In this document: positions 1 through 10,881 of the stretch, one piece after another
Numbering within the stretch: position 1 is the stretch's first letter
How the letters are laid out: each line of letters begins with the position of its first letter
DNA from: Clonostachys chloroleuca
Taxonomy: Eukaryota > Ascomycota > Sordariomycetes > Hypocreales > Bionectriaceae
DNA length: 64,000 nt
Direction: 5' to 3'
NCBI GenBank assembly: GCA_037952775.1
Contig: JBANAY010000001.1
Span: 4,092,001 to 4,156,000 of the forward strand
Notes under the pieces: generated by a model
Databases searched by the model: none
What the model was told of the DNA's origin: nothing
Seen by the model: the letters and a program-made list of their open reading frames with translations, nothing else
Translations under genes and position numbers: made by a program

Positions 1-1
1 G

Positions 2-580
2 CATTTATATGTAGCCATGGCGTACTTTATTGCCATTTATTCTCTTGCGCCCTACGCCACAGATGGCATCGGGTTGACCCAGACGCAAGGTGCTGCGCTC
101 CAATCCATACTGGCAGGAGGTCAGATTGTCGGCCGCCCGTTAATTGGTTTGGCCCTCGACAAGGGCGGCCGCTTCAACATGACGATCATTGCCAATATTG
201 TTGCTGGATTGAGTTGCGTGGCCATCTGGATGCCGGCTCGGTCATTCGCCGCGCTTGTGCCTTACGCCATCTTACAAGGAGTAGTGGGCGGCACAGTATT
301 CAGTGTCGTTGTTCCTGTAACAACGTCAGCGGTAGGGGTCCTTGATATGGGCTCAGCATTTGCGATGTTTGGACTAAGCATAGTTCCCGCAACTACATTT
401 GGGCAAGCAATTGCTGTGTCGCTGATCAATTTCTCCAAGGATACTCTTCTAAAGAGTGGGGGAGACGTCTACCAGATATCTATTGGACTATGCGGTGGTT
501 TCTTTTGGGTGAGTGCACTCTTGCTGTTTGGTGGCAAGGTGGCCCTTCAAGGCAATATGAAGTTGCTCAAAAAGACTTGA
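2..580 (+). CDS. MFS monocarboxylate-type transporter, C-terminal part (5' end outside window)
   Basis: This is the 3' part of a major facilitator superfamily transporter. The frame is already open at the first base and the in-frame Met at 17 lies inside a helix, so the gene begins before the window. About six hydrophobic helices are visible. The first reads AYFIAIYSLAPYATDGIG. A GRPLIGLALDKGG loop follows, matching the G-R-x(3)-G-x(3)-D-[KR] signature between helices 8 and 9 of fungal MCT-like carriers (MCH/monocarboxylate permease group). The tail LLKKT is short and basic. The substrate cannot be read from the sequence; small organic acids are the usual guess for the family. The transport fold is clear and the subfamily less so. 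Confidence 0.8.
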   Translation, partial: HLYVAMAYFIAIYSLAPYATDGIGLTQTQGAALQSILAGGQIVGRPLIGLALDKGGRFNMTIIANIVAGLSCVAIWMPARSFAALVPYAILQGVVGGTVFSVVVPVTTSAVGVLDMGSAFAMFGLSIVPATTFGQAIAVSLINFSKDTLLKSGGDVYQISIGLCGGFFWVSALLLFGGKVALQGNMKLLKKT

Positions 581-1090
581 TGCCCTCATTAGATGATGAA
601 TGACGATCCACTGAAGGAGAAAAACGTTCTTCGTTATCAATAAAGCTCTATACTATGATATCATCCTCACATCGCCTTAACAAGATAGTGGAAGATTCTT
701 CAGCTGGTATTTTAATCTACGTTCCCGAATTTAGTTTGGAAATGGACAGTATATTTTGCAAACAGATATATTTTAGTCATGATATTTATTCACTAGTCAT
801 TCACAACAATGCTGACAATGGGCAGGCAATCCATCGCTTCTAGTCTAAATATTTTGGGAAAGTATAGGCTTTGTAAAAAAGCGATCCTTTGGACCTAAGT
901 CCTGCCACAAATAGGGTTGCCCGTAAACTCTAGGATTTTATAGGCAGAGTCGTAGAAGAGAGCCTTCCAATTCCATCAGACCTTTTGGCCTGATTAATGT
1001 AGGCAATCAGAAGACAGGCAATCATCGACCATCCCACACAAATCACTCTACCGGCTTCCCAATACACCGTATTTGGGGCTTCGCAGGATC
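581..1090. other. intergenic, nothing recognised
   Basis: This is the shared 3' region between two convergent genes. It is AT-rich. One short open frame (655-843) has no recognisable content, and I see no RNA gene or repeat. Confidence 0.6.
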
Positions 1091-2034
1091 TCAGCTCTTG
1101 ATATCTTGTTTCGACCGTGGCAATGGCATCGACAAGATGTCGGAGAACAGAGAGCGCATGAGGAATGATTGGGGAGATGTGTAACTTTCCGAGTCAGCTG
1201 GTGAGTCGAAGATAAATCTAGAGCCTTTGGGGTAGACAGTAAAGTGACCTACAGATTGTTGAAAAGCCGGACGAGCCTTGACAAAACAGATGAATGATAC
1301 AGAAGCGGCAAGGACAAAAAGTGTAGATATGCACATGTCCAGAAGAATGCTGATACTGTACACACTTTGATGATATTTGCCGCCGAGAGTACCGATAGAC
1401 GTCAAAAAGCGCAAGACAGCCACTATCTCGACAGTTCGAGCGAATGTTTCGTAGTACCTTACTAGTTGATCAGTGGAACCGATTTTCGCTTCGTCCTTGG
1501 TTCCCTTTTGTTGATATTGTATCTCAAGAGAGACTTCGAATTGTGCCAAGAGAGCAGAAGTGAAAGCAAGTGTCGCATAAAGAGTGGTAAAAATCTCGAT
1601 GCATCTCTTAACATCCTCAATGTACGAATGAAATCGATCGGATACGCGTGCGTAATATAATGAGCGTAGGCATAGCTCGAGGAACCAGATTACCAGCCAC
1701 CTAAAACCAAAATAAAGTTAGGATCGAATGGAGATGCATCAGGGCTTGTAACATACACTGAGGTGCGTCGTATGGCTTGGCCGGTTCTGAACGAGCATCT
1801 GTTCTCACTCTTACTGTTCTTAAACGATTTAGAACAGTACGGGACCACGATCAACGCATGGAAAATGAGTGCTGCGGCGATGGCTATTAAGTTAAAATCG
1901 CTGATAGCTTTCTTCGTGCTCTCGCTGGACATCGTGGTGGCGGTAGTAAACTCCTTGACTAGAAACATCTTCGATGTGGAGTTCCGTTGGGGCAGGCGGG
2001 ACCGCTCTGATATATGTCGAAAAAGCACAGCCAT
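1091..2034 (-). CDS. small multi-pass membrane protein, function unknown
   Basis: I do not recognise the family. The two-exon model is 2034-1757 and 1700-1091, with an intron of donor GTATGT and acceptor TTTTAG. It joins in frame to give about 295 residues. Hydrophobic stretches include LIAIAAALIFHALIVVPYC, WLVIWFLELCLRSLYY, IFTTLYATLAFTSALL, VEIVAVLRFLTSIG and DMCISTLFVLAASVSFICF, so five or so membrane spans are likely. The segment around the splice junction is membrane-like on both sides, which supports the intron. The start is uncertain: Met 2034 gives a polar N-terminus, and a later Met (MSSESTKK) would be equally reasonable. Transcription converges on the MFS gene to the left. Confidence 0.55.
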
Positions 2035-2821
2035 GGAGTTGCTTGCCTAGAAAGTATTTGCTGCCTGCAGGTGGGAGTCCATATAGCTTATTCATGGTTA
2101 CCCTTAAACGGATTGTGCAGGCGCATGGGAATACTTGAATCTACCGACTGATTGGTCTATTGCGGCCCACTTCAACTGTAGCCCCGTCGAGAGTCGCTTC
2201 TGGAAATGTTTACAGGTCTAAAACCCTCAAGCACAGAAATATCAGTACTAGTTCAGTCAAATAAAGACTTCAATTTAGCTCTCGCTTGGAATTATGCCAT
2301 GGAAACCCCAGTCACCATGGCTCAATTGCTCAGTCTGCGCCTGGAGAGACGGCTCACTCAGCCCCAGGGATCTACCGTTCCCGAGACCGAGCGCGAAATT
2401 AACCATATCTGATAGCATCCGTGGTACCGGGTACTGTACCAAGATTTGCAGTTGGCCTGTTCTGCTGCGGTTGCCGGAGCTATGGCCTGTCGGCACTGAG
2501 GCTATGTTAGCAAAAGGACCCAATATCGGGTTCAGGCCAATCAAAATCCCCGGCAGATAAATTATTTTAGTGCTCGGCTTGTGCTTGAGTGGAGGATTTG
2601 GAAATTCTTCAATCAACACCCCCACAGGCCAATCCTTAGGTTAGAGGTGGCTGTGCAAGCAGTGCAAGCTAAGGCGGTCATGTAAAAGTTCATGGGCAGT
2701 TTCATATTTATCAAATCACGTCCCGCTCCTCTCGCATTCGCATGACAACATGTTACGTATTGGAAGTAGATACCAAAGCTATTCGGACAATTTACCCGCT
2801 TTAGAACAAGACTAAGCAACC
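2035..2821. other. intergenic, nothing recognised
   Basis: Several overlapping open frames exist on both strands (for example 2275-2625 minus and 2294-2560 plus). None has a start context, splice signals or a family motif that I can support. Confidence 0.5.
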
Positions 2822-4047
2822 CTAGGCAGGAACACACTGAGAGTACCATTCATTGGAGTACTGGCACTTGTAACCGGAGGCGCAGGCAGTAGGACCTGTC
2901 CATCCCTGACCGCCGCACTGACCAAATGCTGGAGCGGTACCGCCGCTGGTAGAAGTTGGATTGGCAGCCGAGGAGGTCGTGGAGGTGGTTGGCGTGGTTC
3001 CTCCAGACCGCCATCCTCGGTTGCGGGAGAGCTCATACCACCAGTTTCGAAGCATCCAGCCGTCAAAGTCGGTGATTTGCGATGCAGAGCCGGCCAGCAT
3101 GATGAAGCTGCTGACGCCACTTGGAGTCCAATCTATTGATTGTCAGAAATGAAAATGCCTCGCACGTTGTATTCAGGGAAATACGTACCGTAGAAATCAT
3201 CCAGACCGAAAGTGTGACCCATCTCGTGCAGTAGGATGTGAATATTAGACGAGCTGAGAGCACCCATGAAGTATTCCCTGCCTATCCTCTGTCCCCAATC
3301 GCCACCGGCGCCACCCCCAAACCCGTCTGTTAGCCAAAGGGATTGGTCATAATGGTTCGCAGCCCCTCCTGGGCATGAGTTATAGTTCCCATCTTGATGG
3401 AAAAAGCGGCCGCATGCCTCCGAGCATTGAGGGGCTCCACCACTATCTTTATCAGTGTAAACGGTGATCCCAGAGGTTGAACCTTGAAGCAGTGATCTAT
3501 CTCGGACGGCCCATCCTACTACATTGACCTGTATGTTGGAATACGGGAAGCTGTCGTACCCGTAGAGCCACTGGAACCATTTCTGATACTGCTGGTTCAC
3601 CACGGTAGCAATCTGGGCGCGTTGGGCCTCTGTTACAGCTGTGCTAGACTCCCATCTCACACACATGTTGATTTTTCTAATTCTGATCAGCAAAGTTCAA
3701 ACTTGGATTTGGAGATGATCAGTCTGTATGTCAACTGGTGTATGATCTTACCCTCCAGTAGCAATGATCTGATCCCAGCCATAATTCTTAAATCCAAACA
3801 GACCGTTCGAGTAAGTGTTCAGACAGTGATCCCACACCTGCTTCAGTGGCGTTGCCAAATTTGAGGGAGGGCTCCAACCAGATTGGCGCTTGACAGGCCT
3901 ATTCCACAGTTCGTTGCTCCGAGCAGAGACGTCGTTAGCTTCAACGGCAGGCCAACTGGATAAGTCTGTATCCCTGGAATCCGACACATCCAAGGCTAGA
4001 CCCAAGGAAGATATCGAAATGAGTGACGAGATCAATGTTGCACGCAT
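2822..4047 (-). CDS. secreted zincin metallopeptidase-like protein with C-terminal CBM1
   Basis: The three exons 4047-3752, 3676-3189 and 3132-2822 join cleanly (donors GTAAGA and GTACGT; acceptors TTAG and ATAG) into 364 residues. A signal peptide starts [21 protein letters not shown] propeptide-like region ends near the basic pair in NRPVKRQSG. The catalytic core carries [11 protein letters not shown] at about residues 249-259, the HExxHxxGxxD zinc signature of metzincin-like peptidases: H249, E250, H253, and D259 as third ligand. After a Thr/Ser linker the last 34 or so residues form a fungal cellulose-binding module ([15 protein letters not shown] ... EWYSQC) with aromatic residues for glycan stacking. 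The protein is expected to be extracellular and bound to cellulose. Its peptide substrate is unknown, and proteolysis is inferred from the motif only. Confidence 0.85.
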
Positions 4048-4123
4048 GATTTCGTGAGGATAGATAAGTGTTTAGTGTTGTTGGAGTGCTCAGTTTTGGG
4101 ATGTTTCGCGCGGGAGTAAATGC

Positions 4124-4129
4124 TTTATA
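4124..4129 (-). promoter_or_regulatory. TATA box of the CBM1-zincin gene
   Basis: TATAAA on the minus strand lies about 77-82 bp upstream of the start codon at 4047, a typical distance for a strongly expressed secreted-enzyme gene. Confidence 0.5.
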
Positions 4130-6915
4130 TGTGACCATTGATACCTGGCAATGAGGGGTAAAGATATCTTGGCCAAATCAATGTGAAATGTTATTCCTCC
4201 AAGGAGAGTTGAAGGATTTTTAGACTAACCGGCTGATCCTTCCAGGACCACCCAACGGACAATCAAGGATGAAGGCTACGGGCTCTATTCTACGGCCAAA
4301 GTCCGAGGAACGGCATCTTTTTGGGTTGTGACTCTTGGCTTCCTGTTTGTGATGTTGGCTATTTTTCAGAGACAGGAAGCGCGCCAATAGTTTCATCTAG
4401 AAATCACAAGAGGACAAAATCTTCGGCGGATTACATATTAAACTCTTCTCTTGTACATGCTCTGTTCATGCAAAATGAGACAATAACTCATTCTCATTGG
4501 GTGGTAAAAAATAGCCAGGGTGTATCCAAATCCCCGGATTGGGGACGGATGAAGGCTTCGCAAGATGATGATCCGTTGCCCAACAAGGAAAGTGATAGAT
4601 ATCAAGCCTCTTTAAGTTGATTAGAGCCCCCCGCCTGGGAACCTAAAATATAATGATACACCTTGAGTAACATTCGGATAGCATCCCGCAGTTACTTGAC
4701 CAAATCGGTATCGGATGAGCAGATATAACTCCATTTGCTCTTCAGTAATGATTCCTCTCAATGGCTACCTCCCTGTATTCATCTCGTTCGTATAGGCATA
4801 CCTTTTTGGGCATTATTGAATCGCTTGAAGCCTTTTGAAAAGGGTCATATCTCATCATCGGTGCTGGAAAGGACTCCAAAGAGTCAAATAGTGACCAGAA
4901 GATTGTGTAGGCGCGTGGACAGAAGTTGGGCATGGTTCATGCCTGATACGTCTAACACCCAGGACTTATAGTTCCGAAAGAAGATAATGAGAAAACGTGC
5001 TCCGGCTTCTTATCCGATTACTTAGTCATCTGGCATCACATGGTCAAGCCCGTCCATGGATGTTTTCTCCTTAGCACTGGCAAGCTCACTAAGAAAACCT
5101 GGACCCGACATATGCATTTTGTCAACCTGGCAGCTTTGTGTCAGGTTACTCTCTCTTATCCATTGTCTCATTCATTATTCCGGTCTAGCAAGTCCCGAAA
5201 AGTAAGGGCTGTCTTGGCCCGGGCTTTATCTTCAGACTGTTACTATGCAATGCGATGTGATACACAAATAACGGCAACCATTTACTAATGGCTCTCCGTA
5301 GTAACATCGGCTTGAAACGTCAGTCTCATAAATCTACATTCTTGACTCGCCCTGAGGGAGAGGCGTCAGTCAGCCTTGATGTCCTAGTCAAAGAATAGGA
5401 CCCCGAGGCTGCCAAAGCAAAGTTTTGAAGGCAGTTGTCCGTGCCACTAGCTCATCCGCTTGTCCATCATGGCATACCAAAGCTAAACCATAAGTCTCGT
5501 GGTCATGAGCGGCCAAAGGTGGTTCAATCTTCAACACTATGGACGTGAGAACAGACGCTAAGCACACAATCTCCTACATATTCCACCGTTGATTAATCTG
5601 GCAAACCACGGCAGTGCTAACACATTTTGGGGCGAAAAATTAATTCATGAACAGTGTGGCGTTGCCTTCCAGGGGTTGATCACTAGGACCTTCCGGGAGT
5701 AAAGCTAATCCACGAAACGGGAGAGAGAGAATAAAGTTCAACAGCAATGAAAGCTGCCAGGGTCCGGATCCAAGAAACTTTTCAGCTTGCGCGCCGTAGA
5801 TGAACTAGTCCCATAGCGCGGTAGACATGATAAACATCTGGTAAATCCCGGGTGATGCAAAGAGGACAGGTCATCTTGTTCACTTGTAAGTAAGAAGTCC
5901 CATGATGTCCGTAATAGCAAAGTTTAGAAAGAACGAACAATAACATGATGCTCTAGAGAGTTTTGCTTGAAGAGCTCTTATCCATTGATAATGCCAAACC
6001 CTTTCGCTTTCATGGCAGCATCATTTGAAAATTCTGCCCTTTAATAACGGGGCCTTCTGTTCTATCCGCCGTGAATTTAAGCCATAAATCACATGAACTA
6101 CTATGCCCAATAAGATTAGGCCGACGAAGTTAAAACCCTGCTTGTTATGACTTCTAAATCTCAAGTGTTCTTTCCTTTCCCTTTCTAGTCTTTTTGTGGA
6201 CTAGTATTTTTGTTTTTTCTATACAATAAATGCATTGTCAAACGCTGGCCGTGATTGTTTCACAGCTGGCGACCAAATTTGAGCTCGGCACACTCCATAA
6301 TATGGATCCCTATCTCATGCTCATACATGGCGGCCTACTTATGGACGTCTCTCGATTTCAAGAATCACAATATGAGTCGCCTTCATGGTGTTTCAATTTA
6401 CTTAGGGAAAGCGCATATGTTAAAGTAGATTGGCACAGAACATACTGCGAAAGTCTAATGAGACCAATGATGTAATACCTATGCCAGCAGTATAAATTAG
6501 AACCAATGCATCATGACAAAGAACCAAATGAAAAGCGACGAAGCCAGTTCTCGGGCCTCAACTTTCTTCTGGTAGAGTTATTACCATGTTCACAGGATCC
6601 AGATGAGTGTATGAAATAAAATATGACACATCGAGACAGTTCAGCGTTGATTTTCAACGCAATATCAGAATAATTAACCTAGTACCAAATACAATATCAC
6701 GCTAAATATCATAGAATAACTTATTGTTCTCTTATTATTGTATTTACTCAAGACCAAGCTTCTTGCCTTACCCGAAAAGATCTTTGGTGTACCATGTTTC
6801 ATTTCACTCACTTGCCAAATAGGTATACTTGTCAAGCTTAACAAGCTGGGCTCTATCCATAACACAGTGCGGCTTTATTCATTTCCATTCAAAAATATTG
6901 GAAGTCTTCGTCTAT
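4130..6915. other. 2.8 kb AT-rich gene-poor stretch
   Basis: Only short open frames (82 codons or fewer) occur here, several without ATG. The 81-codon frame at 6230-6475 has no recognisable motif. There is no tRNA-like T-loop, long repeat or transposon signature that I can see. It may hold the promoter of the CBM1-zincin gene at its left end and the 3' UTR of the SDR at its right. Confidence 0.5.
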
Positions 6916-7765
6916 CTATTTAACTGAAAATCCTCCGTCGATCGGCATGGTCATTCCCGTCACATAGGATGACTGTGGGGAAGACAGCCAAAGAGCAGCC
7001 TGTGCGACCTCGTGGGGGAGTCCAAATCGGTTGAGGTATGAAATTTGAGGCGCGAACTGTTCCTCTGTCGTGCCAAAAGCCTTGAGAACGTCCTCGATCA
7101 TGGCAGTCTAAAAAATCATGGTTAGCTCGTGAAAAGGGTCATCGGCAGAGAAGAGTGCTACTCACGTAGATAGCGCCAGGGGCGAGTGCATTAGCACGGA
7201 TACCATGAGGACCACCTTCAAGACATGCCTGCTTTGTCAGGCCGACAATCGCATGCTTGGTTGATACGTAGGCAGGCATGTTGGGCTCCGGCTTGTAGGC
7301 AGCGCCGCTGGCCAGGTTGACGATGGTTCCGCCATTTCCTTGCTTGATAAACTGCTGCAGCTCGTACTTGATGCAGAGGGCCGTTCCGGTCAGGTTGATA
7401 CCGACTAGTTTGTTGAAGTATGCAACATCCATCTTCTCAAATGGAGTCGAATCGGGCGTCAGGGCAGCATTGTTGATAGCGCAGTCTAATTGTCCAAATT
7501 TCTCCACGACGAATTGCACCAGCTTGGCAACCTCATCCTCCACTGAGATATCTGCCTTGTAGAAGAGGATTTCTCCGTGGGCCGATAGTTCCTTGGCCAC
7601 CTCTTCACCCTTTTCCTCCTGGATATCACAGATGACAACCTTGGCACCAGCTTTGAGGAATGCGGATGCTGTGGCCTTTCCAATGCCTTGGGCACCACCG
7701 GTAATCAGGGCTACCTTTCCTGGCAACACACGGAAAACCTCGAACTCAGGGATCTGGGGAGGCAT
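6916..7765 (-). CDS. short-chain dehydrogenase/reductase (classical SDR)
   Basis: Two exons, 7765-7166 and 7107-6916, are joined across a 58 bp intron (donor GTGAGT, acceptor TTTTAG), giving 263 residues, the normal length for a classical SDR. The Rossmann glycine motif TGGAQGIG sits at residues 22-29. The adenine-ring D of VVICDIQ, which favours NAD(H), is followed by KADIS, the structural NNAA motif, the catalytic Ser in VNLASGAAY and YVSTK with the catalytic Tyr and Lys. The C-terminus ends with the conserved VTGMTMPIDGG. It is cytosolic, with no signal peptide. The substrate is unknown and the neighbours give no hint. The close match to family layout makes the fold certain. Confidence 0.9.
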
Positions 7766-7898
7766 AGTGACAAGCTGTGGTGCGGGACGGTGAAGTTTAA
7801 CAAATGTGAACGAAAAGGCGAAGGATGTGGTACTGGCTGTTGGGCTTGGCTAAATATTGTCAGAATGCAATGTGCTCCAAGTGGATGAGGAGAGCGGC

Positions 7899-7906
7899 TT
7901 TATATA
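7899..7906 (-). promoter_or_regulatory. TATA box within a small palindrome upstream of the SDR
   Basis: TATATAAA (minus strand) lies about 135 bp upstream of the ATG at 7765. It sits inside the inverted repeat GGCTTTATATAGCC. The position suits a TATA element; the palindrome may be incidental. Confidence 0.4.
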
Positions 7907-10881
7907 GCCATTGTAACAGCCGAGAGTCTAGCAACGTGGGGCTACTCTTCTCTACGAATGGAAAAGAGCAGCCAGTAATTGACCGCCTCTTAGATTCTAC
8001 TCTGAATGGCGTTCTTTGGAACGGCGAAAATGGACGGATGAACTCCTTAGTGGACCTTACTAGCGGCCGTTTTCTCCAATTTTTCCGTGGAATCATGGTT
8101 TCGTTGGACCCCCTTGTTTTATCCATCACCACACTATCTTTACGGCCATACCCTGAACCGTTCGCAGAGTGTCCTTGCCTAAACCTTCAAAGGTAATGAC
8201 AAGTCATTAGTAGGGGAATTAAGAAGTCGGCCGCAAGGATCCGGCTGGCAAGAAGACGTATATGTCAGTATGCAATTTGTTAACATCCGTACGGAAAGCA
8301 GGGATACAATACGACTTTGTTCAGATGGCCAATCCGACTTACGAACATTGAAGAAGACACACCCCACCATCGAGAAACATGGTTGTCACTTATTGGGTTA
8401 TGTGTGCACCTGTTATCAAGGAACTACTAAGCCGAGTCGAGTAGGTGGTCAGGAATTTGGGGTGCTCTCGTCACGTCCCAACCTTCGAGCTGAATCACCT
8501 CACCTGAGCTTTTCAAGGCGGTGACCACGCTTCATTCGCTCACATACACCGCCTCCCAGCAAGCCGGAGAGAGCTGACTATATCCACGTGCAATCTAGAA
8601 GAGGCATTTAACCCCTCTGTTACTCCAAACTGTTGGATTTTCTTCACTTTTCCAGGTAATTGATGAAACCTCAATCGCAGCAAAAACGCCTCGAAGAACG
8701 ATATGGGAGTACTCCCAAGCCAGTGTCCACTAGCTGGTGTTTGATCCCTGCTCCTATTGCTCTGCGCGCCTATTATACCCCAGAAACCCTCCGAGTCTCC
8801 GCATGAGTGGGAGCCTCCCGAGTACTAAGTGCATGACCAAGTGGATGTAAATGTCGCTTACATGCAGATATCTGTCATTCGCGTCTAAGGCTAAGCCAAT
8901 CACATCCCCCTGCAATCCGAGGTAGGCTTAGATATGTGCCAACTGCATACCGAATATCCAACGTCTCCCCTCCGTGTTGTTCCCAATTTCTCGGCCTCAT
9001 GCAATGCTATGGTTCAGCTTTGTTCAACACATTGTTACTGTGGTAGATGGCGTTGCTCCCCTTTTAACTCCAACGTCTTGGAATTTCAAGCTGTCAACAT
9101 ACCCCGCTTTTCTCGTAGTGGTTCCATAATTCTCCAAACTGTTCATATAACTGATGACTCACTTCTATCACGAACATCGTCAATAAGGCAAACCGAAATG
9201 CTGGCACGCCGAATGTCTTTTGTATCCAGGTCATACCCGAGGAGGCTTTGGGAACACCTTTCCGACGCTCGAATCATTGTTAAGCCCTTCACCCATTCTG
9301 AAGCATTTATCCCAAATGTTGCTGAGGTAAAAGGTGCCAATTTTGTTGATATATTTGAAACCATGCATTTTCTCAACGGCCAGTCGGCAAGAGATAAATG
9401 TAGGGGCCACTCCTTCATTTGCCCTACCATGAATTGGCTAATAAACTAAGTCAATCTATAGATTCGACGTTATTTACCTACAGTTCTTGTGAGTATCAAC
9501 TACTAAAGGCTGTATGAGGTTTGAGCAGCCCAGCATGCAGAAATCATATCGCGAGAAGTCCTTAATCTTAAGGTCTTGCTTTCAGCATAACAGAATAATG
9601 AAATGTGCCTTGTGATACTTCGACGGCAATGATCTCTGGAAAAAGATATTTATATTAACATGAAAAGATGGAGAGTTTCACCTACAATGCTTTCAAGGTA
9701 ATCATGAGCTATCTGCTTATGTATTCTATAAAATCTGGACCTTGCCGTGTAGTTGGGATAATGCGAGAGGTCGTGACAACCTTGACAGATGGGGAACGCT
9801 GCGTATGACGATGAGAATCCAATTCTGCTACTGGGTGACCTCATTAACTACTTATTTAGGGAATGGGAATAACCTCAAAATTCTTTGAAATGATCTTCTC
9901 TTCACGCTTTGACGTTGAATAATACTAATGTTGAGGCGGGCTTGAGCTAATATATCCGCCAGAGTCGCTTAAGACGGTCTACAACCAAGAACGAACAAAA
10001 CTCCCTTTACAATACTACTAGAATTCCCTTACCATATCCTTTCCCCGTTAGCATCTTATTATGCCGATTACGCTGTAGAGTAAAACTGACGCCATCCACG
10101 ATATCCTGCCGCGTATTCGCTGGAGCCTTGCCCACTCATCCTGTACGAGTCTGGTGCCTGCAGAGACTGGCACAACACATTCGTTCACAGAACAACACTT
10201 GAAGAACAGGTTCCGAGCCCGCCTAAGATTCTTCAATTCCCCTTTACATTTCATCCACCTTCATCTCTCTCTTTTTCACTTCCTTATTATCATCCATACC
10301 TACTAATCGCCCGACCTACCCGACACCTGTCTCATACCACGAGGTTGTACAAAGAATTCACAACCCATAAGACAACAAGACCCTTTCTAGATGCTGTTCC
10401 ATTGATAAGGAAGCTTTTAGCTCAAAGATCTCAGCAAGGTCCAAATCATGTCCGTTTCATGAAGCAAGAGTCTTGCTCTAGCGCTCCTAATATATCCTCC
10501 GCAGTTGACCTCTTCTCTAGATTCTTCGTGTACATATTGGCGCGAACCTTAACAACAGCAAGACAACCACCCCAGGTCTCCTCAATGCTTCAAGAGGCAG
10601 CAGTGATGATGTGGAGCTCCGGATGTTTTAATGGAGATCGAAATGCAGCCGTTGGCCTCAAATAATGAGAGTTTGGTATGACGATGTGTTTGGAAACCTG
10701 CAAAGAATTGATTGGAGGTGACGCACCTTTCAAAACCGAATATCTGATGATAGGACTGTCAAACCATCCTTTTGGTAACAGCAATTGTTTCCACTCTTCA
10801 TCGGAATAATGCTTCCCCAGTGTTTGCTTTTCCAGAACAACTGAACTTGTTTATACTCATTCCTTTTTTTCTAATTCTAGC
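7907..10881. other. 3 kb without a supported gene
   Basis: Apart from the doubtful open frame at 8934-9449 described separately, I see only short frames, some pyrimidine-rich tracts near 10260-10330, and no RNA gene or mobile element. Confidence 0.45.
8934..9449 (+). CDS. orphan open reading frame, doubtful
   Basis: This is an ATG-initiated frame of 171 codons with no recognised motif. The opposite strand is also open for most of 9143-9430, which can happen over real coding sequence but also by chance. The first half is rich in Cys and Ser. The second half (about residues 85-150) is more protein-like. I see no splice signals that extend it to a known family. It could be chance, a lineage-specific gene or a decayed fragment. 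Confidence 0.2.
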   Translation: MCQLHTEYPTSPLRVVPNFSASCNAMVQLCSTHCYCGRWRCSPFNSNVLEFQAVNIPRFSRSGSIILQTVHITDDSLLSRTSSIRQTEMLARRMSFVSRSYPRRLWEHLSDARIIVKPFTHSEAFIPNVAEVKGANFVDIFETMHFLNGQSARDKCRGHSFICPTMNWLIN

